DNA from: Paralteromonas sediminis
GTDB lineage: Bacteria > Pseudomonadota > Gammaproteobacteria > Enterobacterales > Alteromonadaceae
Reading direction: 5' to 3'
Assembly: GCF_003820355.1 (NCBI RefSeq)
Contig: NZ_RPOK01000002.1
Coordinates: forward strand, 62,001 to 126,000
DNA: 64,000 nt
Shown: piece by piece, positions 44,602 to 54,111 of the stretch
How positions within the stretch are numbered: position 1 is the first letter of the stretch
Layout of the letters: every line of letters begins with the position of its first letter
Notes under the pieces: generated by a model
Told to the model about the DNA's origin: nothing
Database searches by the model: none
What the model saw: the letters and a program-made list of their open reading frames with translations, nothing else
Program-made: the position numbers and the translations under genes

Positions 44602-45498
44602 TTATGTTGCTTCAGATCTGATTGCCAGTTCTTTCTCGGTAAACTGCAAAAACTCAAGACATGCCCTGGAAAGGGGGCGTGACTCCATGTGTAACGCCTT
44701 TATATGAAAGGGTAGAGGGGGGCAAAATGAGGCAATTCCTACCTTGTCACAGCGGTTAGCCTGTGCTGTTAATAAATCGATAGTACAGCAGCCAATGCCT
44801 TGCTGGACGAGCCCCGTCGCAATGTAATAGGTATCTACATTAATGGCGCTAGAAATTGTTGCGCCCCCTCGATTCAATCGATTGAATACCATTTCTCCCA
44901 ATGGCCCACTATTCCAAATACCAATTAATTCCTGCTCAAGTAACCTTGTCGTTTCTATCGTCGTGGGCAGGTCTGGAAAAACTGCAGTCGGATAAACTAC
45001 GACTATCTCACTACTGCCGAGTTCGATTTCAGAGACTTGGGGGATACTGGGAGACTCAAATAAAATAGCCAAGTCGCATCGGTGTTCTAACAATGCTTGT
45101 GCAGCCTCTTCATTGTGAAGAGTTTGAATTTGAAACTGAATATTTGGGTGAGTTTGGCGAAAATTTGCCACGGCACGTGGGATCAGATCGAAACCCAATG
45201 CCGGTGTAATGGCTATGTTAATGGTACCATGCTCACTATGCTTAATGTTTTCAGACAACTTTTTAATAGAAAAGAGTTGCTTATACGCTTTGTCCACTTC
45301 AGAAAAAAGAAGATGGGCTTCCGAAGTTGGTATCAATTTACCCTTGTTACGGTCAAAAAGTTTAAATCCAAGCTGCATTTCTGCATGGGCGAGCACTTTA
45401 CTTACAGAGGGTTGTGACACACACAAAAGGTTAGCGGCATTCGTGATTGACCCTGACGTATATATCGCGTGGAAAACTTCTATATGGCGCAAACGCAT
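44602..45498 (-). CDS. LysR-family regulator of D-glutamate catabolism (DgcR-like)
   Basis: A 298-residue LysR-type regulator. The N-terminal winged helix has RLRHIEVFHAIYTSGSITNA followed by LLCVSQPSVSKVLAHAE. The effector-binding domain (about 90-290) shows the usual two-lobe pattern, for example TINIAITPALGFDLIP. It is immediately upstream of dgcN-dgcA on the same strand, with a palindromic LysR box in the gap. I infer that it controls these genes, probably in response to D-glutamate; I recall that the published pathway includes a regulator named DgcR. Confidence 0.87.
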   Translation of the reverse strand: MRLRHIEVFHAIYTSGSITNAANLLCVSQPSVSKVLAHAEMQLGFKLFDRNKGKLIPTSEAHLLFSEVDKAYKQLFSIKKLSENIKHSEHGTINIAITPALGFDLIPRAVANFRQTHPNIQFQIQTLHNEEAAQALLEHRCDLAILFESPSIPQVSEIELGSSEIVVVYPTAVFPDLPTTIETTRLLEQELIGIWNSGPLGEMVFNRLNRGGATISSAINVDTYYIATGLVQQGIGCCTIDLLTAQANRCDKVGIASFCPPLPFHIKALHMESRPLSRACLEFLQFTEKELAIRSEAT

Positions 45499-45687
45499 GA
45501 ATAACGGCTTTTTGAAAACGAAGTACGTAATGGTAACGTAATTGCTAAATAATTAAAATTATTCGGCATGCTTGGAATAAATAATTTTTCCATATCAGGT
45601 TTGAAACATATACGTCGTATAAATTACATCTTTTCGTCATATATCGGCATTACCCTTTAACAAAGCGATTCTGTGAAGGTTCTAGCC

Positions 45688-46875
45688 ATGCCGATAAACC
45701 GCGATAACATCAAATTTGTCTTTCATATAGGCACTGGGAAAACAGGTACCAGTTCTATCCAGCAGTATTTAAGTACCTTACCCGAGGCAACCAGCAAGTT
45801 TTTCTACACAGGTTATTTGTTTGAACGATTAAAGACTAAACGCTATGCATGGCAACGCGTAACGGGAACACCTGAATTTAATCAAATTCCAAAAGAACAA
45901 TTGAGTGCTGAGCTTGAACTCGTCTTTAGTGATGCCATAGATGAAGCAATGTCACGGGGCGCTGATACGATTATCTGGAGCAATGAAGCACTTTGTAATA
46001 TGTGCTGGTTACCTGACCTTATAAAGCAAGTCTGGACAGGCGATATTACAACGTTGTGCTTTGTTCGTGAGCCAGCGAGTTATTCCGTGTCGGCTTACTT
46101 CCAATGGGGTATAAAACATAAAATATACGCTGGCGAAGTTCCTGCATACGCTGATTTTATTCGTAGACATCACTTTGTGCATGCTGACATTATCGAGAGC
46201 TGGAAAGCCATTTCTTCAACGTTTTTTATCCTGAATTATGATAAAACCGACAATGTGGTTGAGACATTTTGTCATAAGCTTGGGGTGCCGGTACGCGGAG
46301 CCGCGAGTAATAAACGTATCAACACCCGGCACAATGTCACTCAGTTGTATGCATCAGCGCTAGCCAACAGTAGCGATGAGGCGCCTTGCCTCTATGAACT
46401 GCCATCAGAATGGGAGCAAATGGACAATCGCGATCTGGACTGGTTTTCTGAGAAATTACCGACGGTAGAACAGATATCCGAGCACCTGAACAATAGCCAA
46501 CGTGAAACCGACAAGCTGAATGCACTTCTCTTGTGCTGCGAAGGTGAAACTAGTCTTCTTGAGACGGGCGATACAAGCACATTATTGGTCGATAAATCAT
46601 CGCTAGTGAATGCGCAAAAAGTACTCGCTCAGCATACGTCCAGTCTAGTGATAAAGCAGCATAAAGAGATTCAGCAACTCATGAGGCGAGTAGGGCAACA
46701 GGCCCAGCAAATCTCAGACCTGGCGCAAGAACTGAAGAATGTCAATCAGCGGCACGCCCATGCGCTCAGCGAATGTAAAGAGCAGCTTGAAAAAATGAAG
46801 TCGCAGTCGCTGAGTGTTCGAACGGTTTATAAAAACTTACAGGCCCGTTTCAGCCGGTTTGCACGCCTTTACTAG
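45688..46875 (+). CDS. Sulfotransferase-like protein with C-terminal coiled coil
   Basis: About 395 residues; the ATG at 45688 with AAGG upstream is preferred to the GTG at 45673. The N-terminus holds a PAPS-type loop, FVFHIGTGKTGTSSIQQYL (residues 10-25). A second motif, TLCFVREPASYSVSAYFQ (about 125-142), matches the 3'-phosphate-binding strand and helix of sulfotransferases. From about residue 290 the sequence becomes a coiled coil (IKQHKEIQQLMRRVGQQAQQ) of some 80 residues. There is no signal peptide. The acceptor is unknown; surface glycan sulfation is one possibility. It is transcribed divergently from the LysR gene and does not seem to be in an operon. Confidence 0.75.
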   Translation: MPINRDNIKFVFHIGTGKTGTSSIQQYLSTLPEATSKFFYTGYLFERLKTKRYAWQRVTGTPEFNQIPKEQLSAELELVFSDAIDEAMSRGADTIIWSNEALCNMCWLPDLIKQVWTGDITTLCFVREPASYSVSAYFQWGIKHKIYAGEVPAYADFIRRHHFVHADIIESWKAISSTFFILNYDKTDNVVETFCHKLGVPVRGAASNKRINTRHNVTQLYASALANSSDEAPCLYELPSEWEQMDNRDLDWFSEKLPTVEQISEHLNNSQRETDKLNALLLCCEGETSLLETGDTSTLLVDKSSLVNAQKVLAQHTSSLVIKQHKEIQQLMRRVGQQAQQISDLAQELKNVNQRHAHALSECKEQLEKMKSQSLSVRTVYKNLQARFSRFARLY

Positions 46876-46882
46876 GTATCTG

Positions 46883-48367
46883 CTAAGTTTTAAACCGCGT
46901 TAACTGTGCCGTTGTTTTGTCGAAAGACTCAACCAATGTACTATTCGCTTCAAAGGCGCGCTCCACTTGCTGCATATTACTTTGTGCCAATTCATTTAAG
47001 TGGTGTGTGACACGATTCACTTCTTCTGTTGTAGCAACTTGCTGTTCTGCCGCTGTCGCAACAGAAACAATATTGTCAGTGACTTGAGTGATAATCTCGC
47101 CAAGTTTGTTCATCTCTTCATGGGCAGTTTGTGCTGACTGTACGGAGGTATCCGAAAGCGATACACATTTACTAATCAGCTCAACGGCCACTTTTGTTTC
47201 TGAATTTAGTGAATCACTGACTTCTCGTATCTGATCGGTACTGCTCTTTGTATTGCTGGCCAAGTTTCTTACTTCGTCTGCGACGACGGCAAAGCCTCTG
47301 CCATGCTCGCCCGCTCTGGCTGCTTCTATTGCGGCATTTAATGCCAGCAAATTGGTTTGCTCTGCCACGGCCTGGATACTATTCATTACCTCTGCTATTT
47401 GCTGCGTTTTGCCTTCTAAGGAATGCACAATATCATGCATAGCCTGAAGTTCTGACTTAAGTCCCATGGTGACATTACCTGCATCAGAGATGGTGGCTTT
47501 TGCCTGATTGGTTGAACCGAGTGCACTGTCGGACAGGGTACTGGCCTCGTTAGTTCTTTTCGAAACATCGGCTGTCGTGCTTGCAATTTCATTCATTGCC
47601 GAGGCAATGGCACCTACTTCTGACACACTTGCATTGGTTGACTGTTGAACCGTTTCATTGACGGTATTTAATGTTTCTATATTGGTTCTAACCGTGTGAC
47701 TGGTGTCTACCACGCTCTTGATAGTGTCTCTTAGCGTCCACATCAGGCTGCCAAACGGACTTTCCTTTTTAGGGTCCAGTTCGCAGGCCCGATTCAGATC
47801 AATTTCATTGGGGTTTTCGAGTATGAGATTGACACTGCGCTGGAGCGTGAGTCCGCTAACGCCTTCTTTGAAGTTCGCGCGCGCCATAAAGCCTAAGACT
47901 ACGCCTTCTGCAACGGCAAAAAAAGCATGCAAAAACAAAATGCCAAAGACAAGGTTATTTTGGTCGAAAATGTAAAAGCCCGTGTCATTTTTTTGCAAAA
48001 TGTAGAACAGCACATGATGAACAGCGACAAATGCTACGCTGGAAATGAAAATTCTCCAGTCTCTGTACCATGCTAATAATGCAAGAAGCGTGAAAATCTC
48101 GAAATGCACTTCTGTCAGGCCCATTGACAATTGAATGTGCAATGCCGTGAGTGCCTGCACCGCTACCGCAACGGTATGTCGGGTGAGAGGAGCAAAAGGC
48201 GCTGTTGAAATCAAAAACAGGGGGAGGCTGACCGCAAGTGCAGAAACGATAAGGGTTGACAAGATTGTCCCCACATAGAACCCTATAACAATGGCAACTA
48301 GGGCTTGCAAACAGAGTACTGCAGTAAATAACTTATTGGCCGAGCGAATCCATGGATAATCTTGCAT
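46883..48367 (-). CDS. Methyl-accepting chemotaxis protein with multi-helix membrane sensor
   Basis: A 494-residue chemoreceptor. The first ~180 residues contain about six hydrophobic helices instead of the usual two flanking a periplasmic domain, so the stimulus is probably sensed in or at the membrane. A long helical signalling domain follows, with the kinase-contact hairpin [20 protein letters not shown] and [16 protein letters not shown]. No clear HAMP domain. It ends FKT, so it lacks a CheR-docking pentapeptide. Ribosome site AAGG precedes the ATG. Confidence 0.9.
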   Translation of the reverse strand: MQDYPWIRSANKLFTAVLCLQALVAIVIGFYVGTILSTLIVSALAVSLPLFLISTAPFAPLTRHTVAVAVQALTALHIQLSMGLTEVHFEIFTLLALLAWYRDWRIFISSVAFVAVHHVLFYILQKNDTGFYIFDQNNLVFGILFLHAFFAVAEGVVLGFMARANFKEGVSGLTLQRSVNLILENPNEIDLNRACELDPKKESPFGSLMWTLRDTIKSVVDTSHTVRTNIETLNTVNETVQQSTNASVSEVGAIASAMNEIASTTADVSKRTNEASTLSDSALGSTNQAKATISDAGNVTMGLKSELQAMHDIVHSLEGKTQQIAEVMNSIQAVAEQTNLLALNAAIEAARAGEHGRGFAVVADEVRNLASNTKSSTDQIREVSDSLNSETKVAVELISKCVSLSDTSVQSAQTAHEEMNKLGEIITQVTDNIVSVATAAEQQVATTEEVNRVTHHLNELAQSNMQQVERAFEANSTLVESFDKTTAQLTRFKT

Positions 48368-48536
48368 TTTAAAAACCTTTTATTATTTAGCCTATTACTG
48401 TTATTTCGACTTTTTCATCACTTATATCTAGTCTTTGTGTATAAGATGGTTTTTTATATTTACATCAGCTATTTATAGTAAAGCAGGAATTCGCTTGTAA
48501 TGAGAAATATTTTTCCAACTTTTATTGTGAAAGCCA

Positions 48537-49064
48537 GTGATTAGCAAGATCAGTTTAGGTATTTTTGGCGCTTGGTTTTGCCTTGTGGTAATTGGATTGT
48601 ATGTGAGCATGCAAACCAGTCAGTCACCGTTCGACCCAGAGTACCGATTAGCCAATGCTTCGGGTGTCATGGATTTTGACACTCAGTTAGCGACGCAATT
48701 TCTAGCGCAATATGAACACACTGCCAATACGGTATTCCATATTCAACAAGGCGATTGCAGATGCAATATTTACTCTGAGCAACATATCCGCATTCTGAAT
48801 AACCTAGGGAGAGAAAATCAACTGAAGTCTAAAGTCATAGATATTTCGACTGCGCCTTGGTTACGCGACTGGATACCTTCTGTCCCTGCTATTGTTGTGT
48901 TTAATGAAACTAGCCGCTTGGCTTATCTGGGGCCGTATGCTCCAGGCCCCTTTTGTGCCGTTGCCGACAGTTTTGTTGACAATATTATTAAAACGCTAAA
49001 TACGAACGAATATTTAGGCGCCGTGATTATTCATGATACACAAGGGTGCTACTGTAATCTGTAA
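48537..49064 (+). CDS. DUF6436-like membrane-anchored thioredoxin-fold protein with CxC motifs
   Basis: About 175 residues from a GTG start. One N-terminal membrane helix (residues 3-24, ISLGIFGAWFCLVVIGLYVS) anchors a periplasmic domain. The domain looks thioredoxin-like: strand TVFHIQQ, then GDCRCNIYSEQH where a CxxC would normally sit, and later WIPSVPAIVVFN with the cis-Pro position. The active-site-like motif here is C-x-C, and the protein ends QGCYCNL with a second C-x-C. I match it by memory to DUF6436. Redox or metal-related function is inference. Its neighbours run on the opposite strand. Confidence 0.7.
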   Translation: MISKISLGIFGAWFCLVVIGLYVSMQTSQSPFDPEYRLANASGVMDFDTQLATQFLAQYEHTANTVFHIQQGDCRCNIYSEQHIRILNNLGRENQLKSKVIDISTAPWLRDWIPSVPAIVVFNETSRLAYLGPYAPGPFCAVADSFVDNIIKTLNTNEYLGAVIIHDTQGCYCNL

Positions 49065-49088
49065 ATAGATACGCTTCATTAAGGCGCA

Positions 49089-49940
49089 TTATTCAAGGTA
49101 CTCCCACTTCACCCAGTCTACTTCCATTTCCCACGTTTCTGTCATGGAAGCCTGGTTTATTTTAGCGAAATTGAGGATGGCAAACATGGGCTCCGCCAAT
49201 TCGTCAGCAATGCCCTCATTGCGATAGACTTCCTTACCATTAAACAAAAACACGATGTCTTTGTCACGCCACTCAACGCCATAGTTATTAAACTCAGCAA
49301 GTGTAGCCTGGCGCACTAACATTAAAGATTGCCAGTCGCCCTTGTCACAGGCACCCTGATTTTTAATGGTTCTGGCCGCGTAATGATCAGGCCCTCCGTC
49401 ACTGTGGTGCTCAAAAATGTCTATTTCGCCAGAACCTGTCATGGGCCAGCAAACTGTTTCATCTGCCTCTTCTACTGGTGGCTCATTGTTATACGCACCG
49501 AGTAGCCACCAGGCGGGAAACATGCCATCTTGCCCACTGTTTTTTACGCGCAGGCGTGCTGTCCAGCGGCCTTTTGAGAACTCCTGACGATTTTTGGATG
49601 AAATTCTGCCAGCAACATACTGGGTGTCATAATGTTGCTTGCCGTGTTTATCCACATTGTCGCAAGACACTTTTTTACCCAGGTCTACGACTCTTAATTT
49701 CAGTGTTCCCTGACTGACTTCTCGCGTGCCATATAGTCCGTCTCTAACATAACACTGATCTTCATTGTTAACCCATAGGATCTGATCTCGCCAGTTATTG
49801 GGGTTGAACGAATCAAAGTCATCAAAAAAGCCCACCTTCCACGACGGACCGTTTTGGCCATGTGCCAAACCAATAGCACCCATGGTTAAGCCTGCAATCA
49901 GTGCAGACAGACGTAAAAAATCCAAGACAATATTTGCCAT
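49089..49940 (-). CDS. Secreted GH16-family glycoside hydrolase
   Basis: Exported beta-glycanase of about 283 residues. The ATG at 49940 has GGAG seven bases before it and starts a signal peptide ending near AHGQ. The GH16 catalytic motif is GEIDIFEHH, giving nucleophile Glu172, Asp174 and acid/base Glu177. Supporting strands are SWKVGFFDDFDSFNPNNW, MFPAWWLLGAYN and NYGVEWRDKDIVFLFNGKEV. Substrates of the family include laminarin, lichenan, agars and carrageenans; I cannot choose among them. An insert with two cysteines precedes the catalytic motif. It is a single-domain enzyme without a carbohydrate-binding module. Confidence 0.87.
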   Translation of the reverse strand: MANIVLDFLRLSALIAGLTMGAIGLAHGQNGPSWKVGFFDDFDSFNPNNWRDQILWVNNEDQCYVRDGLYGTREVSQGTLKLRVVDLGKKVSCDNVDKHGKQHYDTQYVAGRISSKNRQEFSKGRWTARLRVKNSGQDGMFPAWWLLGAYNNEPPVEEADETVCWPMTGSGEIDIFEHHSDGGPDHYAARTIKNQGACDKGDWQSLMLVRQATLAEFNNYGVEWRDKDIVFLFNGKEVYRNEGIADELAEPMFAILNFAKINQASMTETWEMEVDWVKWEYLE

Positions 49941-50098
49941 TCGTGTTCTCCAGTCATTCACACAGAAAACACTATACCTTGGTAAAATTAATTCAACTTA
50001 ATTGAGGTGAACTGGCTTCATCTATCTATATATGTATGTTTGGTAGCGCTACAATAGCGCCATTCTCATCCTGCAAATATCGCGATATTAAGGTCGGC

Positions 50099-51229
50099 AT
50101 GGCGGAACTTTTTAAACATGTATTTAATCCTGACATGGTAAAGTCTGTGGGCCAACACTTACACACACATTGTGCGACCTTTGATGTTAATGGCTTTGAA
50201 CAAGCGGTTTGCAATAAGCTTGAACAACTTGAATTTAAGCAGCGCAGTCAACTCATCTGTGAAGCCTTAATCGCCCATCTTCCCGATGATTTCGAGTATA
50301 CAGCACAGGTACTGCTTAAAAGCTTGGGTTTGCCATTGCGTTTAAATGCCAGTCAGCTAACAACCGATGCGCATGGGATTTCGGGGTGGGCAATTTTGCC
50401 ACTTGCAGACTATGTTGCTTTTAAAGGGCGCGGGCATTTTGTGCTGGCAATGACGTTGCTCAAGGAAATGACAAAGCGCTGCACCTCTGAATTTGCCATT
50501 AGGCCATTTTTAAAAGATATGCCTGAACAAACTCTGGCTATACTGCATCAATGGGCTGAGGATGAGGACCCACATGTCAGGCGTTTGGCGAGTGAGGGGG
50601 CAAGGCCTCGTTTGCCCTGGGGGATGCGCCTGCAGCGATTTGTTGAAGACCCTAGTGACCTAATACCACTTTTGGAGAAACTGAAGGACGATGACAGTGA
50701 ATATGTGCGTCGGTCAGTCGCCAACAACTTGAACGATATTGCAAAGGATCATCCTGACACTGTCACTGCTGTAGCCAAAAACTGGTTAAAGGGGGCGAGT
50801 AAAAATAGGAGAAAACTTGTTCAGCACGGATGTAGAACCTTGGTTAAAAACGGTCATTTAGATACCTTGCAAGCACTCGGATATATGTCGCCTGAAGCCA
50901 TAATCTGCACGGTGACTGTGTCCGACCGGCAGCTCATTTACGGCGGTTCCATTGATGTTCGATTAAAGATTACAAATGAAAGTGCTGCAGCGCAACACGT
51001 GATGATTGACTATCGTGTCCATCATCAAAAAGCTAATGGCACTACTTCAGCAAAAGTTTTTAAATGGCGGTCGATTTACCTCAAAGGCAAAGACTCTATC
51101 ACGCTCAAAAAGAAGCACAGTATCAGACCTATAACGACGAGGGTTTACTATCCAGGCGTGCATAAGATTGACGTGCAAATTAACGGGGTAGTAAAGGGCA
51201 GTACTCAATTTGATTTGATCATGCCCTAA
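50099..51229 (+). CDS. alkC: AlkC-type DNA glycosylase with C-terminal Ig-like domain
   Basis: DNA alkylation repair protein of about 376 residues, built of HEAT-like repeats. The ATG at 50099 has AAGG about six bases before it; the longer frame to 50036 is rejected. The opening MAELFKHVFNPDMVKSVGQH and the repeats DEDPHVRRLASEGARPRLPW and DDSEYVRRSVANNLNDIAKD match the AlkC/AlkD superfamily. From about residue 270 an Ig-like beta domain begins (VSDRQLIYGGSIDVRLKITN), as in the form of AlkC that carries one. It would remove 3-methyl-type bases from DNA without flipping them. It stands alone. Confidence 0.85.
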   Translation: MAELFKHVFNPDMVKSVGQHLHTHCATFDVNGFEQAVCNKLEQLEFKQRSQLICEALIAHLPDDFEYTAQVLLKSLGLPLRLNASQLTTDAHGISGWAILPLADYVAFKGRGHFVLAMTLLKEMTKRCTSEFAIRPFLKDMPEQTLAILHQWAEDEDPHVRRLASEGARPRLPWGMRLQRFVEDPSDLIPLLEKLKDDDSEYVRRSVANNLNDIAKDHPDTVTAVAKNWLKGASKNRRKLVQHGCRTLVKNGHLDTLQALGYMSPEAIICTVTVSDRQLIYGGSIDVRLKITNESAAAQHVMIDYRVHHQKANGTTSAKVFKWRSIYLKGKDSITLKKKHSIRPITTRVYYPGVHKIDVQINGVVKGSTQFDLIMP

Positions 51230-51246
51230 TCGTTTATCTACGAACG

Positions 51247-51705
51247 TTAAAATAAATTGATTTGAACGGAAAGGTCGGTTTCACCTACTGTGAAACGGGC
51301 TTCTTCAAAATCGGGCTCACCAAAGCGACCTACGTTGTTGCTAAACCCGTAACTTTCCTTGGGAATACCAAGTACATTGAAGTCCAGTTTTTGGTTATCG
51401 TTTTCATCATGAAACATTTTAATGGCATACTCGCCAGGTGCTAGTCCCTCAAACACCACATCGACTTTTCCTTTTGTCGCCTTAACCATCTGGTTTTTAG
51501 CGTCTTTATTTGTCTTGTAGGCCTCTTGTCCCTGATAAAGCGCTACCAATACATGGCCACTGTCATCGCGAATATTGTCGACGGTTAGTGTTAACGTTAC
51601 TGCGTCGGCTGCACTGACCCCTGAGCAATAAAATAACACGCTTGTTAAAAGTGCAGCGCTAGCTTGTTTAGATAAGTTAAAAATACGTGTAGGTATAATC
51701 ATCAT
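51247..51705 (-). CDS. DUF2141 exported protein
   Basis: A 152-residue exported protein with a signal peptide ending near VSAAD. The domain opens LTLTVDNIRDDSGHVLVALY and contains GLAPGEYAIKMFHDENDNQK and KLDFNVLGIPKESYGFSNN, diagnostic for DUF2141. The beta-rich fold resembles a small Ig or CarboxypepD-reg-like domain. The molecular function is unknown. It ends 17 bp from the convergent alkC stop and lies downstream of the exporter operon on the same strand, 71 bp after its last gene. Confidence 0.8.
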   Translation of the reverse strand: MMIIPTRIFNLSKQASAALLTSVLFYCSGVSAADAVTLTLTVDNIRDDSGHVLVALYQGQEAYKTNKDAKNQMVKATKGKVDVVFEGLAPGEYAIKMFHDENDNQKLDFNVLGIPKESYGFSNNVGRFGEPDFEEARFTVGETDLSVQINLF

Positions 51706-51775
51706 AGTGTCCTTAGTGTCAACGTTCTAATTTATAGTAAACAGCAATGGGGCTTTGAGCAGGTGCCAAAAGTCA

Positions 51776-52954
51776 CTATTTGCATAATGCTGATACCACA
51801 GAACTGCGCATCACTTTAAAGGCGGGCAGCATACCGCCCACGACACCAATTAGCATGCTGACCCCCAGTGTCTTAAGCATTAGTTGGGGAGTAATTGAAA
51901 AGTTGAAGACCAGTTGACTTAGGCTTGCTGCATTCTTGGTTGCTGCAGTAAAACCATCAAGTAGTAAATACATAGGGACTATGCCACTTAGTGCGCCCAG
52001 CAGGGCCAGTATTGTGGCCTCGATGATTAACGCGATTGAAATGGCAGCAGGCGTAAAACCGATGGCTTTTTGCGTGGCAATTTCACGTTGTCGACTGGTT
52101 ATAATGCTGAACATAGTATTGAGTGCAGACACCACGGCGCCTATGGCCATAATAAATGTGACCGGATAGCCGATCCAGCGGATTAGCCTTGTGAGCCCTT
52201 GTCGCTGTGCATCGAAAAAGTCTTTTTCCAGTATGGCTCTAACACTAAGTCTGGGATCCGCTTGCCAGGTCTCGATGAGCTGTAACAGGTTTGCCTCAGG
52301 CTTAAGAGCCAACCTTACAGATTGTATAGAGCTGCCTCTTTGGTATTCACTTTGTACCACGTTAAGGTCTGCCCAAATTTCTGACTCAAAAACACTATTG
52401 TTATCTGCAAAGATCCCTGTTACTAGCCATTCACTATTCCCTAACATGATCTTCTTACCTACTTGAATCTCGGGGTACTTTTGAGCGATAGCCTGACCCA
52501 CCAGCACTTGTCTGAGTCCGGGTGTAAAGTGCTCGCCTGTAAGTAGCGCAAAATTGGGGCGAAATGAGTAAGTATGGGCACCAATACCTCTGAGTGACAA
52601 GCTTTTAGCTGCCCCGTCTTCAAATTTATACTCTGCGCTTACAAAGAGTTCGGCTGATATTTGCGGCCGATTATCCTTATCGCGGATAATGGCAGCATTG
52701 TTCGCCAACAAGTTTACTTCTGCAGGGAAAAGCACGCTTTGTAATTCAGTGGATGCGCCTTGTCGCATGACCAATAGAGTGTTGTCGGTTCCGGATTGCA
52801 TCATGGTTTTTTGCATGCCATCAGACAAAGCCAACAGTCCAAGAAATACCGTTGAGACTATGGCAATACTGATAATGCAAATGAGTGACATGGCAACACG
52901 CCTAACATTGCTTTTTAATCCAATAATGGCTAGTGAGAGGGTCTGCTTGATCAC
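51776..52954 (-). CDS. FtsX/MacB-type ABC exporter permease 2
   Basis: A 392-residue permease: one N-terminal helix (about 20-42), a periplasmic MacB-like domain, and three C-terminal helices with the FtsX signature ISIALIIEATILALLGALSG and MFSIITSRQREIATQKAIGF. It overlaps the upstream permease by 4 bp and probably pairs with it as a heterodimer. Last gene of the adaptor-ATPase-permease-permease operon. Confidence 0.88.
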   Translation of the reverse strand: MIKQTLSLAIIGLKSNVRRVAMSLICIISIAIVSTVFLGLLALSDGMQKTMMQSGTDNTLLVMRQGASTELQSVLFPAEVNLLANNAAIIRDKDNRPQISAELFVSAEYKFEDGAAKSLSLRGIGAHTYSFRPNFALLTGEHFTPGLRQVLVGQAIAQKYPEIQVGKKIMLGNSEWLVTGIFADNNSVFESEIWADLNVVQSEYQRGSSIQSVRLALKPEANLLQLIETWQADPRLSVRAILEKDFFDAQRQGLTRLIRWIGYPVTFIMAIGAVVSALNTMFSIITSRQREIATQKAIGFTPAAISIALIIEATILALLGALSGIVPMYLLLDGFTAATKNAASLSQLVFNFSITPQLMLKTLGVSMLIGVVGGMLPAFKVMRSSVVSALCK

Positions 52955-54111
52955 GATTGGGTTCCTAAATCAGAGGTAATGCTGCTGGCTGCAAGGGTAA
53001 TGGCGGGAAACACGCTGCTGATAATTGCGCCTAGTGCAATCATTAATGCCATTTCGATGAACAGATTAGGGGACAGAGAGATGCCCGGAAGAAAGTCAGA
53101 AAATAGGTATTGCAGTTGATCAAGGGCAATAAAGCCTACCAACCCGCCTAAGAACGCACCAGAACCAAAAAGGAGTAATGACTCTAGAAACAGAAGAATG
53201 ATTAAATAACTACTGGAGAACCCAGATGTTTTCATGATCGCTGTCTCACGGCGACGCTCCCTGATAACCTGCATCATGGTATTGCACACTATAAGCAGCA
53301 GAGTAAAAAACACCGCAATCACCGCGAGTCTTAAAATCATGGCCATATCAGCAAATTGTTGTGTTTGTTCCTTTTTGAAAACCTGCTCTGTGCTAGTTCG
53401 TGTTGGCTCTACCGCATTTTCAAAAAAGGCGTCAATGTCCAGACTTACTTTTGCAGCATTTGCTGTTTTGTCTATCTGCGGTATGAACCAGTTTGCCTCA
53501 TAGCGACCAAATGCTCTGGCCTCATCAAAATACTGATGATGGAAAAACGCCTGGTTGTCATTAACGCTAGGACTATTTCCCTGGAAGATGGCACTAACAG
53601 TAAAAAACCATGTGAAATGCCCATCGCGGTTCATCCAAATTGAGGTACTGATTGGAACCTTATCACCCACCTTCCAACCGAAGTTATCAGCCAGTTTTTG
53701 TCCTACTAATATACCCGTTTGTTGTTTTTGCCAGCGTGTTAATTGTTCTGCATCAAGTGCGTATTCAGGGTGCATTTGGAAGTAACTTTCATGGTCAACC
53801 GCAAACACTGAGATTTGTTGCGTTTCATCTTTGACATAGCCGCCAAACCAACTGGCATAACTTACGCTTGTGACGCCTTCAATAGACCGCATTTTCTGCT
53901 TATAGCTAACCGGTAACCCTCGTGTTAGTGATACCTTATGGCTTGAATTTAACCTTAGCTGATTAGCCTCTGTCACTGAGGCGGTGAGCGCTGTATTGAT
54001 CCCCGAATAGGCGGTATATAAAAAAAAGGCTATGGCAACCGAAAGCAGAGTGAGCGCAAAGCGGATTTTGTTTCTGACACTATTACGCCAAATTAAATTA
54101 ATTGTACCCAC
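52951..54111 (-). CDS. FtsX/MacB-type ABC exporter permease 1
   Basis: About 387 residues with the same four-helix FtsX layout as its neighbour (MMQVIRERRRETAIMKTSGF; FSSSYLIILLFLESLLLFGS). The frame runs upstream to 54156, deep inside the ATPase gene. I prefer the GTG at 54111, which has AGGA about eight bases before it, overlaps the ATPase gene by only 14 bp and leaves a short amphipathic lead before the first helix. Likely substrates are peptides, lipoproteins or toxic compounds, as in MacB-type pumps; not decidable here. Confidence 0.87.
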   Translation of the reverse strand: MGTINLIWRNSVRNKIRFALTLLSVAIAFFLYTAYSGINTALTASVTEANQLRLNSSHKVSLTRGLPVSYKQKMRSIEGVTSVSYASWFGGYVKDETQQISVFAVDHESYFQMHPEYALDAEQLTRWQKQQTGILVGQKLADNFGWKVGDKVPISTSIWMNRDGHFTWFFTVSAIFQGNSPSVNDNQAFFHHQYFDEARAFGRYEANWFIPQIDKTANAAKVSLDIDAFFENAVEPTRTSTEQVFKKEQTQQFADMAMILRLAVIAVFFTLLLIVCNTMMQVIRERRRETAIMKTSGFSSSYLIILLFLESLLLFGSGAFLGGLVGFIALDQLQYLFSDFLPGISLSPNLFIEMALMIALGAIISSVFPAITLAASSITSDLGTQS

